Origin: Lucifuga dentata
Taxonomy: Eukaryota; Chordata; Actinopteri; Ophidiiformes; Bythitidae
Reading direction: 5' to 3'
Assembly (NCBI GenBank): GCA_014773175.1
Contig: VXCM01000907.1
Coordinates: 186,001-250,000 of the forward strand
Length of the DNA: 64,000 nucleotides
Part shown: piece by piece, positions 1 to 16,712 of the stretch
How positions within the stretch are numbered: the first letter of the stretch is position 1
Layout: each line of letters begins with the position of its first letter
Notes under the pieces: model-generated
What the model saw: only the letters and a program-made list of their open reading frames with translations
Told to the model about the DNA's origin: nothing
Database searches by the model: none
Made by a program: the position numbers and the translations under genes

Positions 1-328
1 CATGGTGCAATGAGAGACAATTAGCCTAATGAAGTGCAGGAGCAGCAGGAAATCACACTCAGTGCTGTGCTCACTGTTGCTACGTGAATATTCATGTGCT
101 TTTGGCTCTGCAGATGCATTAAAAGGCGGCGCTGCTTTGCTGAATACCAATCATTGTATTTCTACCTGTCGCTCATCTGCTCAGAGTGAAGATAACGTTC
201 TAATCTGTTTGGTTGCTCTGACACTTTTTGAGCACACTGTCAACCTGAAAGTCTGACTGCAGCTGCTGGACACGTTTATCACCACTAACACCTCAGCTCA
301 CCTTTCACTAAAAATAAACTCATTGTGG

Positions 329-369
329 TTTTTTTTTTTTTTTTTTTTNTTTTTTTTTTTTTTTTTTTT
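329..369. repeat. T tract with single N
   Basis: About 40 T with an N at 349. Confidence 0.9.
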
Positions 370-643
370 GAATGACAGTAGATGATGTCAGATTATGAAA
401 TTTTATTTGAGATGACAATCCATGAAATCTGTTTATGTGTTGTTTTGCTATTGCCTATATTAGAAATAAAGAATGATGGCAGTTGTGTTCTGTTTGTGTT
501 TGTATGTTGCTCTTCTGATGTCTGTTCATCCATTGTGATTAATGCTCATGCTAACTACCCAGTTGATCTTGTTTATTGCAAACAATGCTGTTGCCAAGGG
601 TGGAAACAAAAAAAAAACAAAACAAAAACAAACCTCCCCCCCA

Positions 644-694
644 NNNNNNNNNNNNNNNNNNNNNNNNNNNNNNNNNNNNNNNNNNNNNNNNNNN
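644..694. other. assembly gap, 51 N
   Basis: Run of N between a C-rich end and a T tract. Three apparent open frames across it are artefacts. Confidence 0.99.
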
Positions 695-835
695 TTTTTT
701 TTTTTTTTTTTAGTGAATTCGGTATAGGTTGAATTATTACTGTATGAACTGGTGACTTAGTAGTAAAATTCACCTGTAGCTTCTATAAAAATCACAATAC
801 TGAATGGACCTACACCTATTCAATATTTACATGAG

Positions 836-925
836 TGGGTGCTCCAGTTTCCTCCCACAGTACAAAGACATGCAGGTTATGTGAGCTGGAAACTAAATTA
901 CCTGTAGGTGTCAAGGTGTGTGTGT
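836..925 (+). mobile_element. short fragment of a tRNA-SINE-associated teleost repeat
   Basis: Contains GGTGCTCCAGTTTCCTCCCA, then AAAGACATGCAGGTTATGTG and AACTAAATTACCTGTAGGTG, the well-known body of a repeat abundant in teleost genomes. It ends in a (GT)n tract at 916-935. The same core (GGGTGCTCCAGTTT) recurs in the longer copy near 13.7 kb. Recognition is from memory. Confidence 0.6.
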
Positions 926-3231
926 GTGTGTGTGTAACACATTTTTCAACCTCATATAATAAGAGAAGCACACTTTAATATCTCATGCTCTGCATACGTT
1001 GATGTACTATTAAACATCATAATACTTCTAAGCTGTATCTCTAATATGCTTATATGTTTATGATAATGCGTCTATGAGCCCCAGTGGTAAATATATTATC
1101 TTCAACAGCCTTTCATGCCAGATTTGTGATGAATTTACTGCATTTTTTGATGCGGTTATGATATAAAAAGTTCTTAAAAAAGAATTCAAGCCAAAGCTAT
1201 AAGGCCAAAAGAGACCAATAATCAGGCCAATATTTTTCCTCCTCTCTGTCTCTCCCTACAGCTCATCCTCCTCTTCGTCTTTCAGTGGTTTCATAATTAA
1301 CCGATTCAGTCCGCCTGAACGGTAGAACAGACTGCAGCTCAGGGTGGCCAGATGGAGGTGAGATTATCCTCCATTAGAAACATAATGGTATGGTGGCCTT
1401 ATCCCCCAGAGACAAGCAGACCATCGATCAGCTACTCGATTAGACAGCTTGTGGGTGATGATGATGAGGATGATGATGATCAATTATCATTAGTAAAAGA
1501 CAGGAGTAATAATAGGAGCAGCAGCAGGTTGATTTTGCACGTTTGCAAATTTATTAACCCAAATAAAATAATACCGTATATTCATACTATGTTTTCTGAC
1601 TTCTCGGTAACACACACAGGCTCTTACATGCATTTTTAGAAATTCTCCAAATTCTCCATTGTTTTGCCAACAGCAACACAATGTGTTACAGAGAAAAGCA
1701 TAAATGTCGTGCCTAAATGGCATGTTATGCTATGTTATGTAAGTTGAGCGGTAAAACTTTTTATCTAAGCAACAAACAAATAACAGCTCAAGAAATGCAT
1801 AAACAAACAGGCATTGTGTGAGTGTGTACGGTGCTGAGGTGGGTTAGATTGAAGTGACTCTATGCTGTTGATATGATCCACAGAGGGCCATAAATTTCCC
1901 TGTTAACAACACTGAGGGAATGGAGAAGTTGGGATGCAGTCAAAGCTCCGGGGGGAAAGTCAAGCTGCAGCTACAGCAACAAGTTGGAGTCTTCCTTCAG
2001 CCAAGTGGACAGATGATATGTAACTCAACACTGTCTCCTGCAGGCATGAGAGTGTAAATGTTGCTCGATGCAAACAGAAGCAGGAGCGCACACACACACA
2101 CACACACCAAGGCTCCTCTATTGTATCTGTGCTGATGTAACTGATCTATCAAGGCATCCAAATTTTGAGTATAAAAAAAAAATACTCTACATAGGAAAAT
2201 GAATGGATGTTAAAAATAACTTACTATTTTGAGGAAAGGTCAATATTTCTGCCTAAAGATCCACAATTATCTACAACTTGCAAGTGGCATTTTCAAAGAA
2301 CTACAGGCATAAAGTCCTAAAATTGCAAAGGACACAAGCAAACTAAATATAATAATAAGTCAGACTAGTCAATTCTGAAACCACATTTGCTTAGGCTGCT
2401 AAGTTGACCCTGAAAAGAAGATTCATATTTTTATTATCATAATTTCAGGCCCTGGTAAATTATCATAATTTATTATTATTATTGATATTTTCTAAGAGTC
2501 TAATTTAAGTATCAGCAATAGCATGCCATTGGCATTGTTTAGCTTTGTCTAATTTATGTGTTTTTATACTATTTTTGAAAAGTAATAAACTATGAGATAA
2601 TAATAGAGAATGTATCTGTTACCTATATTTACTGTTTATATATTGTTGTTGTGGCATTTAAAAGCTGATTTTGAGCTGTAATGAAATATTCTTTAAACAT
2701 ATAAGTTGTTTTCATCCAAAATATAGACTTTTGTCATGCAGAAACACATCAGCGGATATTTAAAGCAGGTTCTTTCATGGAATAATGTTAACAGCTTAGA
2801 AAGGCAGTTTTTATGTGTGTTGAGAAGAGGCATGCATTGTTGCAGGTCTAAATGTGAAACCGATGAAAAATTCCAGCTTTAAGCGCCAACTAAAAATGTA
2901 GGGAACCCCATAGTTTTGACAAACAGATGGCGAAGATGACCAAATCGGGATTAAGTGAGAGGAAGTGGAATTGTATTTTGGAAATTCCCTCCGCAGGCCC
3001 ATGAGGTAGAATGTGAGAAACCCCTGAGTGAATCCAGATGCGAGATATTTGAACCCGACGAGCTCTGCAAACTGGTTGAAACCAGAAACACGACGGGTGT
3101 GTGAATGTCAACATCCTGCTCACTGCCATCATACACACGCACAATCTTCACTGTTTATCTATGGAGCTTCAGAATCATTTGAGGCATGAAAGGAGGTGAA
3201 AAAAGCCATTTTACAACATGTACAAGTAATG

Positions 3232-5551
3232 TTTAATTTAAAGTTACCAAAAATATCCCCAAGGAAGCATGACATTGGACACTTTCAAAGCAAAAAAAAT
3301 GACAGGTGGATTTTTTTCCTTTCAAATTGGTATATAAATTACACATAAATGCATATAGAAACAGTTGGCCATATGAGAGAGAGCGTCTTGTGAGAGCAGG
3401 CTTACTTGAAATGCAAAATATCTCCTTGGTGTGGAGTTGTTGGAATCAAAGAAGCACTCCATTTTCATTTTTGAATTATACATCACTCCTAAGCAGGTTA
3501 TCAGCCTGTGACACATTTTGTGTTAGTGCAAAGAAAAGCCAGAATGGAAGAGAGAAAAAAAAGCATTGCATTTAAACAGTTGTGCTTCGAAAATCAGTCA
3601 CTGTGGTTTGAGTTTAGGTTGGCCGATCTAAACTTACACGCAAATGCACACACCATAAATTGGATTTGTGGGTTTGCTGGTGAAAAGCATCAACACGCAA
3701 CATAACAATAAAAGACCAAATTAGATAAATTTACATCAACCTCTGCAGACGTCCTCTTCCTGATTTTGCACTAATGCACCTGTGCTACTCTCCAATGACA
3801 AAAACCCAGCAATCAAAATGGTGAAAATTTCACACGATGCCATCATTGCAGATTCGAGAAGAAAGCTAATGTCTAGATGTGTGTGCATGTAGATCTATTT
3901 AGATGTAAAACAAAGAAATTGTAGGTTACGAGGTGGATATTAAGTTTCATTAATGTGGATTCTTCATCTAATGTAAGCATTCAATTGCTCAAAATGCAGT
4001 GAAAACAATGGTGTTCAACTATTATTGGCATTTTTAGACACTGGTGTATCGACAGATGTATCAATACGCAGTCACTCTTTGTTCACCATCACACAATCCA
4101 AGCAAACAAATACCCAAAGCATTCTAAATGCATGCGAGATGTAACAAGCTTCTATGAGCTCCTGCAGCTCGTGATTTAGGAGCTAAAAATGTGGCTAACA
4201 GAGGAGGAGATGTATGGCTACTGCTCTTCCCACCAAAAAAGCATTAGTGCTGGAGGTACAACCAGACAAACAAAGAAAACATGTGCATATTACGCAACAT
4301 TTATCACAAGTCTTATTCATTAAATGTGTGCAGACTATTGCTTTTGATCGACCAAACAGCTGTGATAAGTTCTGCCACTGTATATCTTAAATACACATCC
4401 TAAACGCCACGGTAGCCTGCTTTTAAATGAACAGTGAACTGGATCCACAAGCCAAACAAATATCTACCAGGCTCTATACTGCAATATACTGCAAAATATA
4501 TATACCTTTCAATGAAGCACAAAGCAGATCGTATTCAAAGACACCTTTGAGAACTTTAATGTTGATGCCTTTGCATAAGACGTGAACAACAGATGACACC
4601 AAAGCATACAAAGTGAGTCAACTTGTCCATAAAGGCTCAAGAAATATGACTGATACAGGTTACAGTGAAACCTGATAGACACATCTCTTAGAATATTAAT
4701 AATATATCAATATCTAATCAAACTTGTTTGGTTTTGGTAATTAAAAGTCATGCTATTGTGCAAACTGTATGTCTGTCTTTTGTAAAGGCCTCAGAACTCA
4801 GACTCAGCTTATGACGAAATAAAACTGAACATGTGAAAATAAAGCTCGGCTGATGTTTTGACGTTCATGCTCAGACGATGGAGCTTCATGTTCCTCAGTC
4901 CTGAAGAGAAGTGGATGGGGGGAGGAGAAGGAGGTCTGAACTGAGTGGTGCTACGAGCATCCCACACTGTTTTTGGGTATAGATGCAAAATCAGTGGGTG
5001 ATTCTTGGAAGCAGCTTAAAAAAAAAAAAAAAAAAAAATCATATGTGGCTTTTCTCACTGGCTCCCACTGAGACTGCTGGCTTTACTGGGGGTTGGTTAC
5101 TGGTCCTCTCATTGAGAAACTTTCCCATCTGTGTCCAACAATAAACTTTCTTCTTGCCCTTCCTAAGTGTGACTCATAACACTTGTTCACTTCTTCTCCT
5201 TCATGGCCTTAAAATCATCTGAATATACCAGGCCATTCTGGGCTTACCATAGTCCTTTAAAATGCACAAAAAAAGGAGCATGACGGTGAGAAGATGGAAA
5301 TGAGACAAATGCACTCCAGTCTGCAGATAGACAACATGGTCAAGCTGGAATGCAGCAAATGATGGAGCCTTACAAAAAAAAAAAAAAAAAAAAAAAAACA
5401 CTTGGTGCTGTTTGAAACAGCAGCTCCCCTTTTTTCTACAATAACAGTGTAATTAGACAATAATTATCGTAATTACACTCAGGCTAATTAGACTGAAACT
5501 GTAGAAATTGAGGAGCAGTATTTTTAAACTGTGAATGATTTTTTTTGTTTT
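3232..5551 (-). other. yipf5: yipf5 3' UTR and downstream flank, end not determined
   Basis: Sequence after the yipf5 stop. Minus-strand ATTAAA variants of the poly(A) signal occur at 4560-4555 and 3237-3232; no canonical minus-strand AATAAA was found between them and the stop. Plus-strand A tracts at 5018-5038 and 5374-5398 would read as U tracts in the message. No coding exon is seen here. Confidence 0.35.
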
Positions 5552-9452
<3,901 letters not shown>

Positions 9453-10597
9453 CTCTTGATAAAAAGAGGGATGAAGAAAAAAAAAAACCAATACATCTCA
9501 CCCGTTTCCCAACAAAATGATACTCTGGAAACAGCTCTAACTTTACAACTCGTTGTTTTGCAGGTACATACTATATTTGACACAATTTATAACACAATAT
9601 AAAAGTTAGCACACAAGTGTGAGCTACAGTGAAGCATACTATCAGCACTAATATACACACAATCAATATAACACTAGGTTATACATTTAGGCTTACATTT
9701 TATGACAATTTACATACACTTACATTTTGACAACTCAGCTTACCTTGTTACTGTCTTATCATTACAGTTTTATATCAAACTTTCGCATTAGTATTCAGTT
9801 TGGAGTCGTATCCTGAATTGGATCTTATTCAGGACGTGATGTTTACATAGATCATAGAGTAACCCTGTTATTTATATTCCTGTAACTGCCAGGTTTGGGA
9901 TCAGGCTCTGCTGTCTGTGCACGCTTGTTTCTGACTCCTTTACATTCTCACCAGCATATTTCTGAACTAAACTCAGTATATGCTAACACCATCAACACAA
10001 CTAACTGACTCAATTTCAGGCAAACAACTTTTTGAACTGACAACATAATTCACACTAAGAAGTTTTATGACGGCTAGGAGCTCCACAACCACTTCTACTA
10101 ACACTTCTATCGACCTTCAACAGGAGCTACTACATTAACACGTGAAAATGTTCTGAAATACAATAATACAAATCGAATATAAGGGTGGTGATCAACTTAT
10201 CAAATAATGTGATAGGGACTGATGTGCCCTAACACAAAGGAAAACGCCGTTAATCTTATGATTGAATTTAACAGCGAGCTAACATTATAACGGCACTACA
10301 ACACACACATAAAGTAAAATTTGTTCTTAGTCTTCGATATTTAACTTAATTCACAACTAAACAAATTGACAATAACAACAAATTAAGAAATGATGTGAAA
10401 ATAAAGCTAATGGTGCTAGCCAATGGGTGGCTAACTTACCGTTAACTCAAAGGCTGAATGGTTAGCTAATGCTAGCTTTAAAAGCTAAGTTGCTTATCCA
10501 GCGCATAATATCAACGTGAGTCTTTAATTTCCACAGAATTCACTGTATATCATTGTCGTTCTAGCGCTTTAAAAGTACGGTAATTATCCATGCTTAC

Positions 10598-10680
10598 CTG
10601 CAACGTTTGACAAATCTTCCCAGAGCTCTGCCAACTTGGTTGCTACGTGTCAGGAGTAAATCTTCCGGGGAGGCTACGTA
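10598..10680 (-). other. yipf5: yipf5 non-coding first exon (5' UTR), upstream edge approximate
   Basis: A strong minus-strand donor, GCAG then GTAAGC, sits at 10598/10597, upstream of the coding exons. No other donor this good was seen between it and exon 2. The donor is direct sequence evidence; the transcription start and the 10680 edge are guesses. Intron 1 would be about 1.14 kb. Confidence 0.6.
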
Positions 10681-10760
10681 GCATACGGGAAGCAGAGAGG
10701 GACATTTCTGGACATAAAGGAAATTTGCTGAAAAAATGGCGCACCCTATAGATAAACTGC
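10599..10760 (-). promoter_or_regulatory. probable yipf5 promoter, possibly bidirectional
   Basis: The stretch is richer in CpG than its surroundings. On the minus strand it carries an ETS-type CCGGAAG (10668-10662), a second GGGAAG-like site on the plus strand near 10688, and two ACGT-core sites (in GCTACGTGTC near 10641 and GCTACGTAGC near 10673). ETS cores are typical of TATA-less housekeeping promoters. No TATA box was seen. That it drives yipf5 is inferred from the adjacent first-exon donor. Confidence 0.45.
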
Positions 10761-11977
10761 TGCATGAACATCCAAGTTGGTAGAGCCATAGAAATGCTAT
10801 ACTGTAATAAAATTGCCATATTCAATTCTATTACTATTTATGGGCTTGAAGACATAGTTTTCTGGGTGGAATAAATGTAGTGCTGGTGATTAAAATCAGA
10901 TTAAAACTTGGATAACAAGGCACTTTACCAAAATTAATTTTACATCTGAGAAGCAAACACTGTGCTACATTTTTCTACATCTGTAACTATATGTTTAAGA
11001 TTGATTAAAAAAAAAAAAAACTACAGGTATACCAGTGGCAGAGGGTAAAACACTCTCCCACTATTGCTGCCAGAATTGTTCACGGCACTGTAAAATATCT
11101 ACTGTATATGTTGCTCCAGAACTGAAGAATTTGCACAAACACAGATAATATCTAGTAAATGGAAAAATGAAAACAGGACTGACATAGAGTGACGATCTTA
11201 CAAGTTCTTGAGATGGCCCAGTGTGTGTGTGTGTGTGGTTGGGTGGGATGTGGAGATGAGGTCTGAAAGATGGTGAACAAAACATAAATTTAAATGAAGC
11301 AAGAGGAGAGACATTATGGAAGCAGAAATAATTCTAAAGGTTAAAACAGTAGCCACTTAAAGCACGTTTCTAGTGTTTAATGATCAGCCCCATTAAAGAA
11401 AACATCAGTATTATATTAAATTTATGTAGGTTCATTACAGCTATATACACGCATCACAGGAATCGCTGTAAGTGCTTTTATAATGATGCATCCAAAATGG
11501 TTGAGAGCACCATAAAGCACTAAAAGGCACTCACTACTGTGTAGCACAATAACACTGTAATATGCATATTTTTGTACATGCATGCATACTATGTTAGTCT
11601 TTGTTTAGAATCATATTCAAATATAACTCTTGAATGTCACTGAGGGATTTTTGGAGATACCTACTGCCCCTTTTACCCACCACAGATCTGAAAACCCACT
11701 GGGTCCTGACCAATAGTTTGAGACAAATGGGGGCTAATGGTAACAAATAGAGACAGAGGGTTAAAATGATTTAATAGGGCAATCTCTGGGCTCCCCAGCA
11801 TGAACAAAGGTGGTCTCTTTCATCAGGCCTCAGAGGAGCAGATCAATCACACTGCCTGTGCAGGAAAACTGCAGCGCTACCACATACTGCAGGCAGGTCT
11901 ATTCACTTTGATGATGACAGATAATGCAAAATAATGGGCTGACGTCCTCTGCTGACAGAAAACAGGGGGGAGGGAGA

Positions 11978-11979
<2 letters not shown>

Positions 11980-12031
<52 letters not shown>
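11980..12031. repeat. (GA)n microsatellite
   Basis: Nearly perfect AG dinucleotides over about 50 bp, preceded by a GGGGGGAGGGAGAGAGGG transition. Confidence 0.9.
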
Positions 12032-12033
<2 letters not shown>

Positions 12034-13335
12034 CACAGATGTGTGTTTGATCTGAAATGAACGGAAGAGTACAAGGAAAACAAATGAGGATCACAGAACG
12101 ATAAGAAAGAAGCCATCTTGTGCTGATCTGTTTAATTTTAAGATTTTAGATTTTAACCATAATGTCAGTGATGATACAAGTGAAAAGTGAACCAGAAAGC
12201 CCAAATGGATATAAATTCAAAAACACTGGCATTAGGTAAAAACAAAATGACCTAAAATTTGTGAGAATATCCACAATGTCCAATGGTGAGGAGGAGTAAG
12301 ATGGAAGATGGAGAAGACTGATCATCTTAAACCACTATGGATTCTTCAGACCGGCTTTGTCAATGTTTACATAACCACCTAAACATAATCAAATTCATAT
12401 TTACTGCTCTATTCTGTAAATACATCTGTTTGCTTGTGAAATGAAGGTGTTAGGATCTGAAATGAATGGAAGACTACAAGGAAAACAAATGAGGAGTCAG
12501 ATGTCAAGGAACACCAGGATGGACAAAAAGGAAGGATGGTTGGAAGTTCTCTTACCTGAGAGGTTTATTCATGGAAAGTCTTTTGTGATAGAAATTTTAT
12601 TTAGATTCCTACCATTTATATGTTTTCATTTCCTTTATGAACAGTAAAGAGAAAATATGAGCAAAAACAAATGCACATAACATTTTAGTGCCATTCTAAG
12701 GCCAAGTCTGATTATTACAAAATGAGGAAATACTTACAAATGATAAAGTTCTTCTGTAACAAACCCAAACTGACTCTGTCTTAAAAGTCTACTGGCCAGT
12801 CACAAGTTCTTTTCTCCACGTATTTTATTTCAGGGCAACCTGCATGCGGGAATCTGGAGCATTTGGCTAACTCGTCTCTTAGCCAATGGCTAATTCAGAC
12901 TGCACTATTTCAAGGCCATGTACCTAAACAGAAAAGCTTCAACCTGAGGCATCAGCAACATTAAAATGCATGAATTTAGAACTGAATTGTTATAAAGTTA
13001 CAACATTACACAGACTTGGTTCCACTCTAAGCAGAGAATTAAGGATTGCTTAGTGAATGAGAAATGACAAAAATAATAGAGTGGGAAAAAGTATATAAAG
13101 AAAAACTTTCTTTGTTTGGAACAGGCATAGTGAGTATCATCGCTCTTTGACACCGACTGAGTTCTGAATCCCAAGCCAGGGAAAACTTTTTTGCACCATG
13201 GTGTACAGATGAGTTTCCTCAGTGAGGTTTCACTGCAAAGAAATGACCCTTCCTGGAAACTTTTTAATCATGTGTGTTACATTTTGTTTCCTGTTGTATG
13301 CTGGGTTCTATGTCACTTAGTGTATAACAGGCTTT

Positions 13336-13560
13336 AAAGGGGACATATTATGTTTTTTATTCTTTTCCATCATTTTATAATGTATTGTAGTAGGAAGTAT
13401 GTGTTGAACATTGTCAATGTGTTAAACCTTGAAGTTCACACTTATACAAATGTATACAGTAAAACAAAGCCATAGGTCTTGAACTACCCTGAAAGCTTTG
13501 TTATTGAACATGATGGTGCCCACATGAAACACAATGGGTTTAAACACATTCACAAAATAT
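13336..13560 (+). mobile_element. possible old teleost interspersed repeat
   Basis: Begins AAAGGGGACATATTATG and continues with weak similarity (ATTGTCAATGTGTTAAACC) to a repeat I recall as common in fish genomes. No terminal repeats or coding capacity seen. Decayed, boundaries uncertain. Confidence 0.35.
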
Positions 13561-13610
13561 GAGGCTTATGAAGAAATGTTTGGCTAGCATCTGCCATGTT
13601 GTAGCCAAGC

Positions 13611-13925
13611 TGGGGTGGAGCACTGGTCAGTACTGCTGCCTCACAGCAAAAAGCTCCTGGGTTCAAAGACCATGTGACTGCCCTGGTGCTTTCTGTGTGG
13701 AGCTTCCTCAGATTTCCTCTGGGTGCTCCAGTTTCTCCCTCCATCAAAAATAGGCCAGGTTAACATGCCTGCCATTGGGCACTAGGCAGCAGATCTGGAC
13801 CTGCAGACCTGGATCTGGTCCCCAGGCACCACACTACGGCTGCCCAGTGTTCCTCACAGTTTGGATGGATCAAAGGGAGAGGACAAATTTCTCCACGGGG
13901 ATCAATTAGGAGTGAAAACTAAACC
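13611..13925 (+). mobile_element. tRNA-derived SINE-like element
   Basis: The head GTGGAGCACTGGTCAGTACTG resembles a tRNA A box region, and GGGTTCAAAGACC (13659-13671) a pol III B box (GGTTCRANNCC). The body CCTCTGGGTGCTCCAGTTT and the tail with AGAGGACAAATTTCTCCACG and GGGATCAATTAG are typical of a teleost SINE family. No flanking target-site duplication was confirmed. Confidence 0.6.
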
Positions 13926-15302
13926 TGACTGAAAAGCAGAACAGAGGGGGGCTTAAAAAGATAGTATCTAAAACAGATTGTTTTCACTCATTATGCACAT
14001 TGGTGTTGCAACAAGGTAGAGCAGAAATGGATCAGTGTGGCTTTTCCACATTAAAGCAAAGGTTACAAAATAGACCCTGAATGAAACCAAGAATATGGAC
14101 ATCTGTATAATATGTTCTCAATAAAATTCCAACACATTCTGTTACAAATGGAGGACAGGCTTCTTCTTACTCTAATGACCTGGCAATTGGAGTTCTTCAG
14201 AGTAAATGGAGTAAAGAAAAAAAAACAAAAACAAATAATCAAATATCATTAACAAGCCTTTCAACTGTGCAGGCCCGACATGGATCATTTCTCTGCCTCA
14301 TGATGAACAAAATCAATTAATGAAAAAAACAGAAATTCATACAGTAAACACCCATGACTAATCCTAAAGAGGAATGAGTCGCCTCGCCTTCATCGCCTTG
14401 CCTTCACCTCCTTGCCTCTATCCTTATACTCTGGATCATTTCTAAACTTAAACAACATGCTTTTCTTCTTAATCCATTTAATGAAAGAAAATTGAAAAGT
14501 GCCAAAAAGAGTAATTAAATTTAGGTCAATGTATTGCCATATGCTGTTATAATTGCTTCTATTATAAAGTCTCACTGTAATCCTGCTGTCGTTGCCTGGG
14601 TGGATGAGTGGATTAAAACCACTGAATTTCCTCTACTGCCGCAACTCCTCATCTTCACCCACATATGCACCCACAACTGAGGATTTCCTCTTTTTCGCTC
14701 TCTCTTTCCCTCCCTCCCTCTGTCTTTCTCTCTTGCTCTCCAGGATCAAGGAGAGTGGAAAAGCAGGGTATCAAATTGTCTTACTGTATGTTCCACAGAA
14801 TGAAAAAATATGCAGATGGGAGATCATTTTGCTCTTTTTTATGTAAATATGCACACATTGAGCATGGGGCCACACACAAAATACACACATACACAACCGC
14901 ATTTGCAGCAGCAACCTACAAATTTCTTCAAATACTGTATTTACAACAGCAAAATTCTTTAATTCATCTAATTCAGTTTTCAGCCACAGTGTCGATATGA
15001 CTCCTTCACAGCTACTGAATTAATAAACATCTGGTCTCTGGAGCAACTCTGTGACTGGGTTATTGAGCAGAAAAACCAGAATGTACTGTAGAGTTTGTGA
15101 GTTTCTGCCCATAAATGATTTAATGACTTCTCTGATGAAATTATTGATAAAATTAAAATTCACCTTATTTTAAAAGGTTATGTTATGGGTAAACCTAAGA
15201 CATGTAAAGGACCATACCTGTAAGTTTGCAACATGTTACGCCTCTGACAATCAATTTTCCAAAACATAAAACCATATTTTAGTTTTCCTGTTATTTTTCC
15301 AA

Positions 15303-15480
15303 ATATCCCTCTCCATAGCCACATCCTCCAGCTCTTCCTGGGGGATCCCAAGATGTTCTGAGGCCAGATGGGATATAGAGAATCCCTCCAGCTGGGGTGG
15401 TTTGGGCATCTAATTAGGATGCCTCCTGGACTCCTCCCTGGGGAAGTATTCCAGGCACATCCAAATGGGAGGAGACCATG
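15303..15480 (-). mobile_element. decayed non-LTR retrotransposon 3' fragment
   Basis: Read on the minus strand it gives GGAGGAGTCCAGGAGGCATC and GATGCCCAAACCACCCCAGC, then a frame reading LASEHLGIPQEELEDVA and MERDIWK. That resembles the C-terminal end of a reverse-transcriptase ORF I recall from fish RTE/Rex-type elements. Only this tail is present and family assignment is uncertain. Confidence 0.6.
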
Positions 15481-16674
15481 GGGTGTAATTTCCATAATGT
15501 TAAAATATCTTGAAGTGAAATCAGCAATCAATAATTATCTAAATTAAATATGGTTTCTATATGTTTTTTTCTGGAATGGAATCTATCATTTCTTTCATCC
15601 TAGAATAGAGAAATGTGCAAAATAAACCAGTGAGATGTTCATACTTAGTGCATATTTTAACCTAAATGAAGTGATGCACAATAAACTGACACTTCATGTA
15701 GGTTTTTACCTGGTTTTTGCTAATCCAGGTGTTTCCCTGACAGAGGACTGAGGCTTTATGACAGAGTGTACTGTGGAGTGTTTCTATCCCTTTTATCATT
15801 TGCCTTTGGCTGGCATCATGGACACCTCCATGAGGTTAACTCATGCAGTTAACCCATGAGCGTTCTACCTGTCACAGCAGATTTAGAGGTTTCTAAAATA
15901 GGTTTCATATTAAAAACAGCAGCATAGCATTGCTTCTCCTTCTCCTGCTAACAACACCTCCTCTGCAACACTTTCTACAATTCTTGCTCAAGGAATGGTA
16001 AAACTAATTCCCATCAAAATGAAATAGCTCATGCTGGCTATAAATGTGTTTTAACCCACTTGGTTAATCACACATATTAAATAGCAAATGAAAGAATGTC
16101 TATACTTTTCTACATGACAGCACCTCTAAAATCCTCTATAATCCAAGTTCTTAAACTGTCGACATCAAATTATTATGTTTGAATTGTAAATTGTAACTAT
16201 ATTCCAATATTTAACATTTTTACAATGAACAATTTTCATGCTAATAAAAGTAAAATGGTTTAGTGTGCCCCCAATGTTTTTTTTCTTGTCTCGACAGAAA
16301 GTTTACTTCCTAAAACCTTCAACATTTTTACATTTTCATGCATGCTTAAACATGATAAAAACATTATATCTGTCTGACAAGGCTGATATGAATTAACAAA
16401 TCAACCTGATCAGAACTCGTACCATGTTAAATGTCTCTCTCTGCCTCTTGCTGACTGCAGTTCCCCAAATAACTGAAACAAATGATGAAACAAAGGTAAA
16501 AGTGAGTCCCAAGAATAAGAAGAACATATTTCATTTGGGACTCAGTGGAACTGCCTGCTTTCATTATCTGATCATCAGTCAGGAAGATCAATGCCAGAAA
16601 ATCCTCCCTCAGATATCATCACTGTTATATATCACCATTTCAGAAGTTCCATGAACTATGATGAAGTGTTGTAA

Positions 16675-16712
16675 TTTTTTTTTTTTTTTTTATNATTTTT
16701 TTTTTTTTTTTT
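16675..16712. repeat. T tract with single N
   Basis: T-rich run broken at 16694 by N next to TAT/ATT. Confidence 0.9.

Larger units (their letters stand above)
1..3231. other. left flank without a supported gene
   Basis: Contains a T tract, a 51-base gap, a short SINE-related fragment (about 836-925), a (GAT)n stretch near 1456-1482 and a CA repeat near 2089-2106. Reading frames are short and resemble no protein I know. AT-rich sequence from 2.2 to 2.8 kb shows nothing identifiable. Confidence 0.6.

Noticed and set aside
644..694. Open frames spanning the N gaps at 0.64 and 63.2 kb
   Set aside because: Unknown bases are read through as X; no evidence for coding.
1261..1354. Possible plus-strand exon (CCCTACAG acceptor, GATGGAG then GTGAGA donor)
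   Set aside because: All three frames carry stops and no transcript context exists; could at most be non-coding.
13659..13671. B-box-like sequence suggesting a tRNA gene
   Set aside because: The surrounding sequence does not fold as a tRNA and matches a tRNA-derived SINE head.
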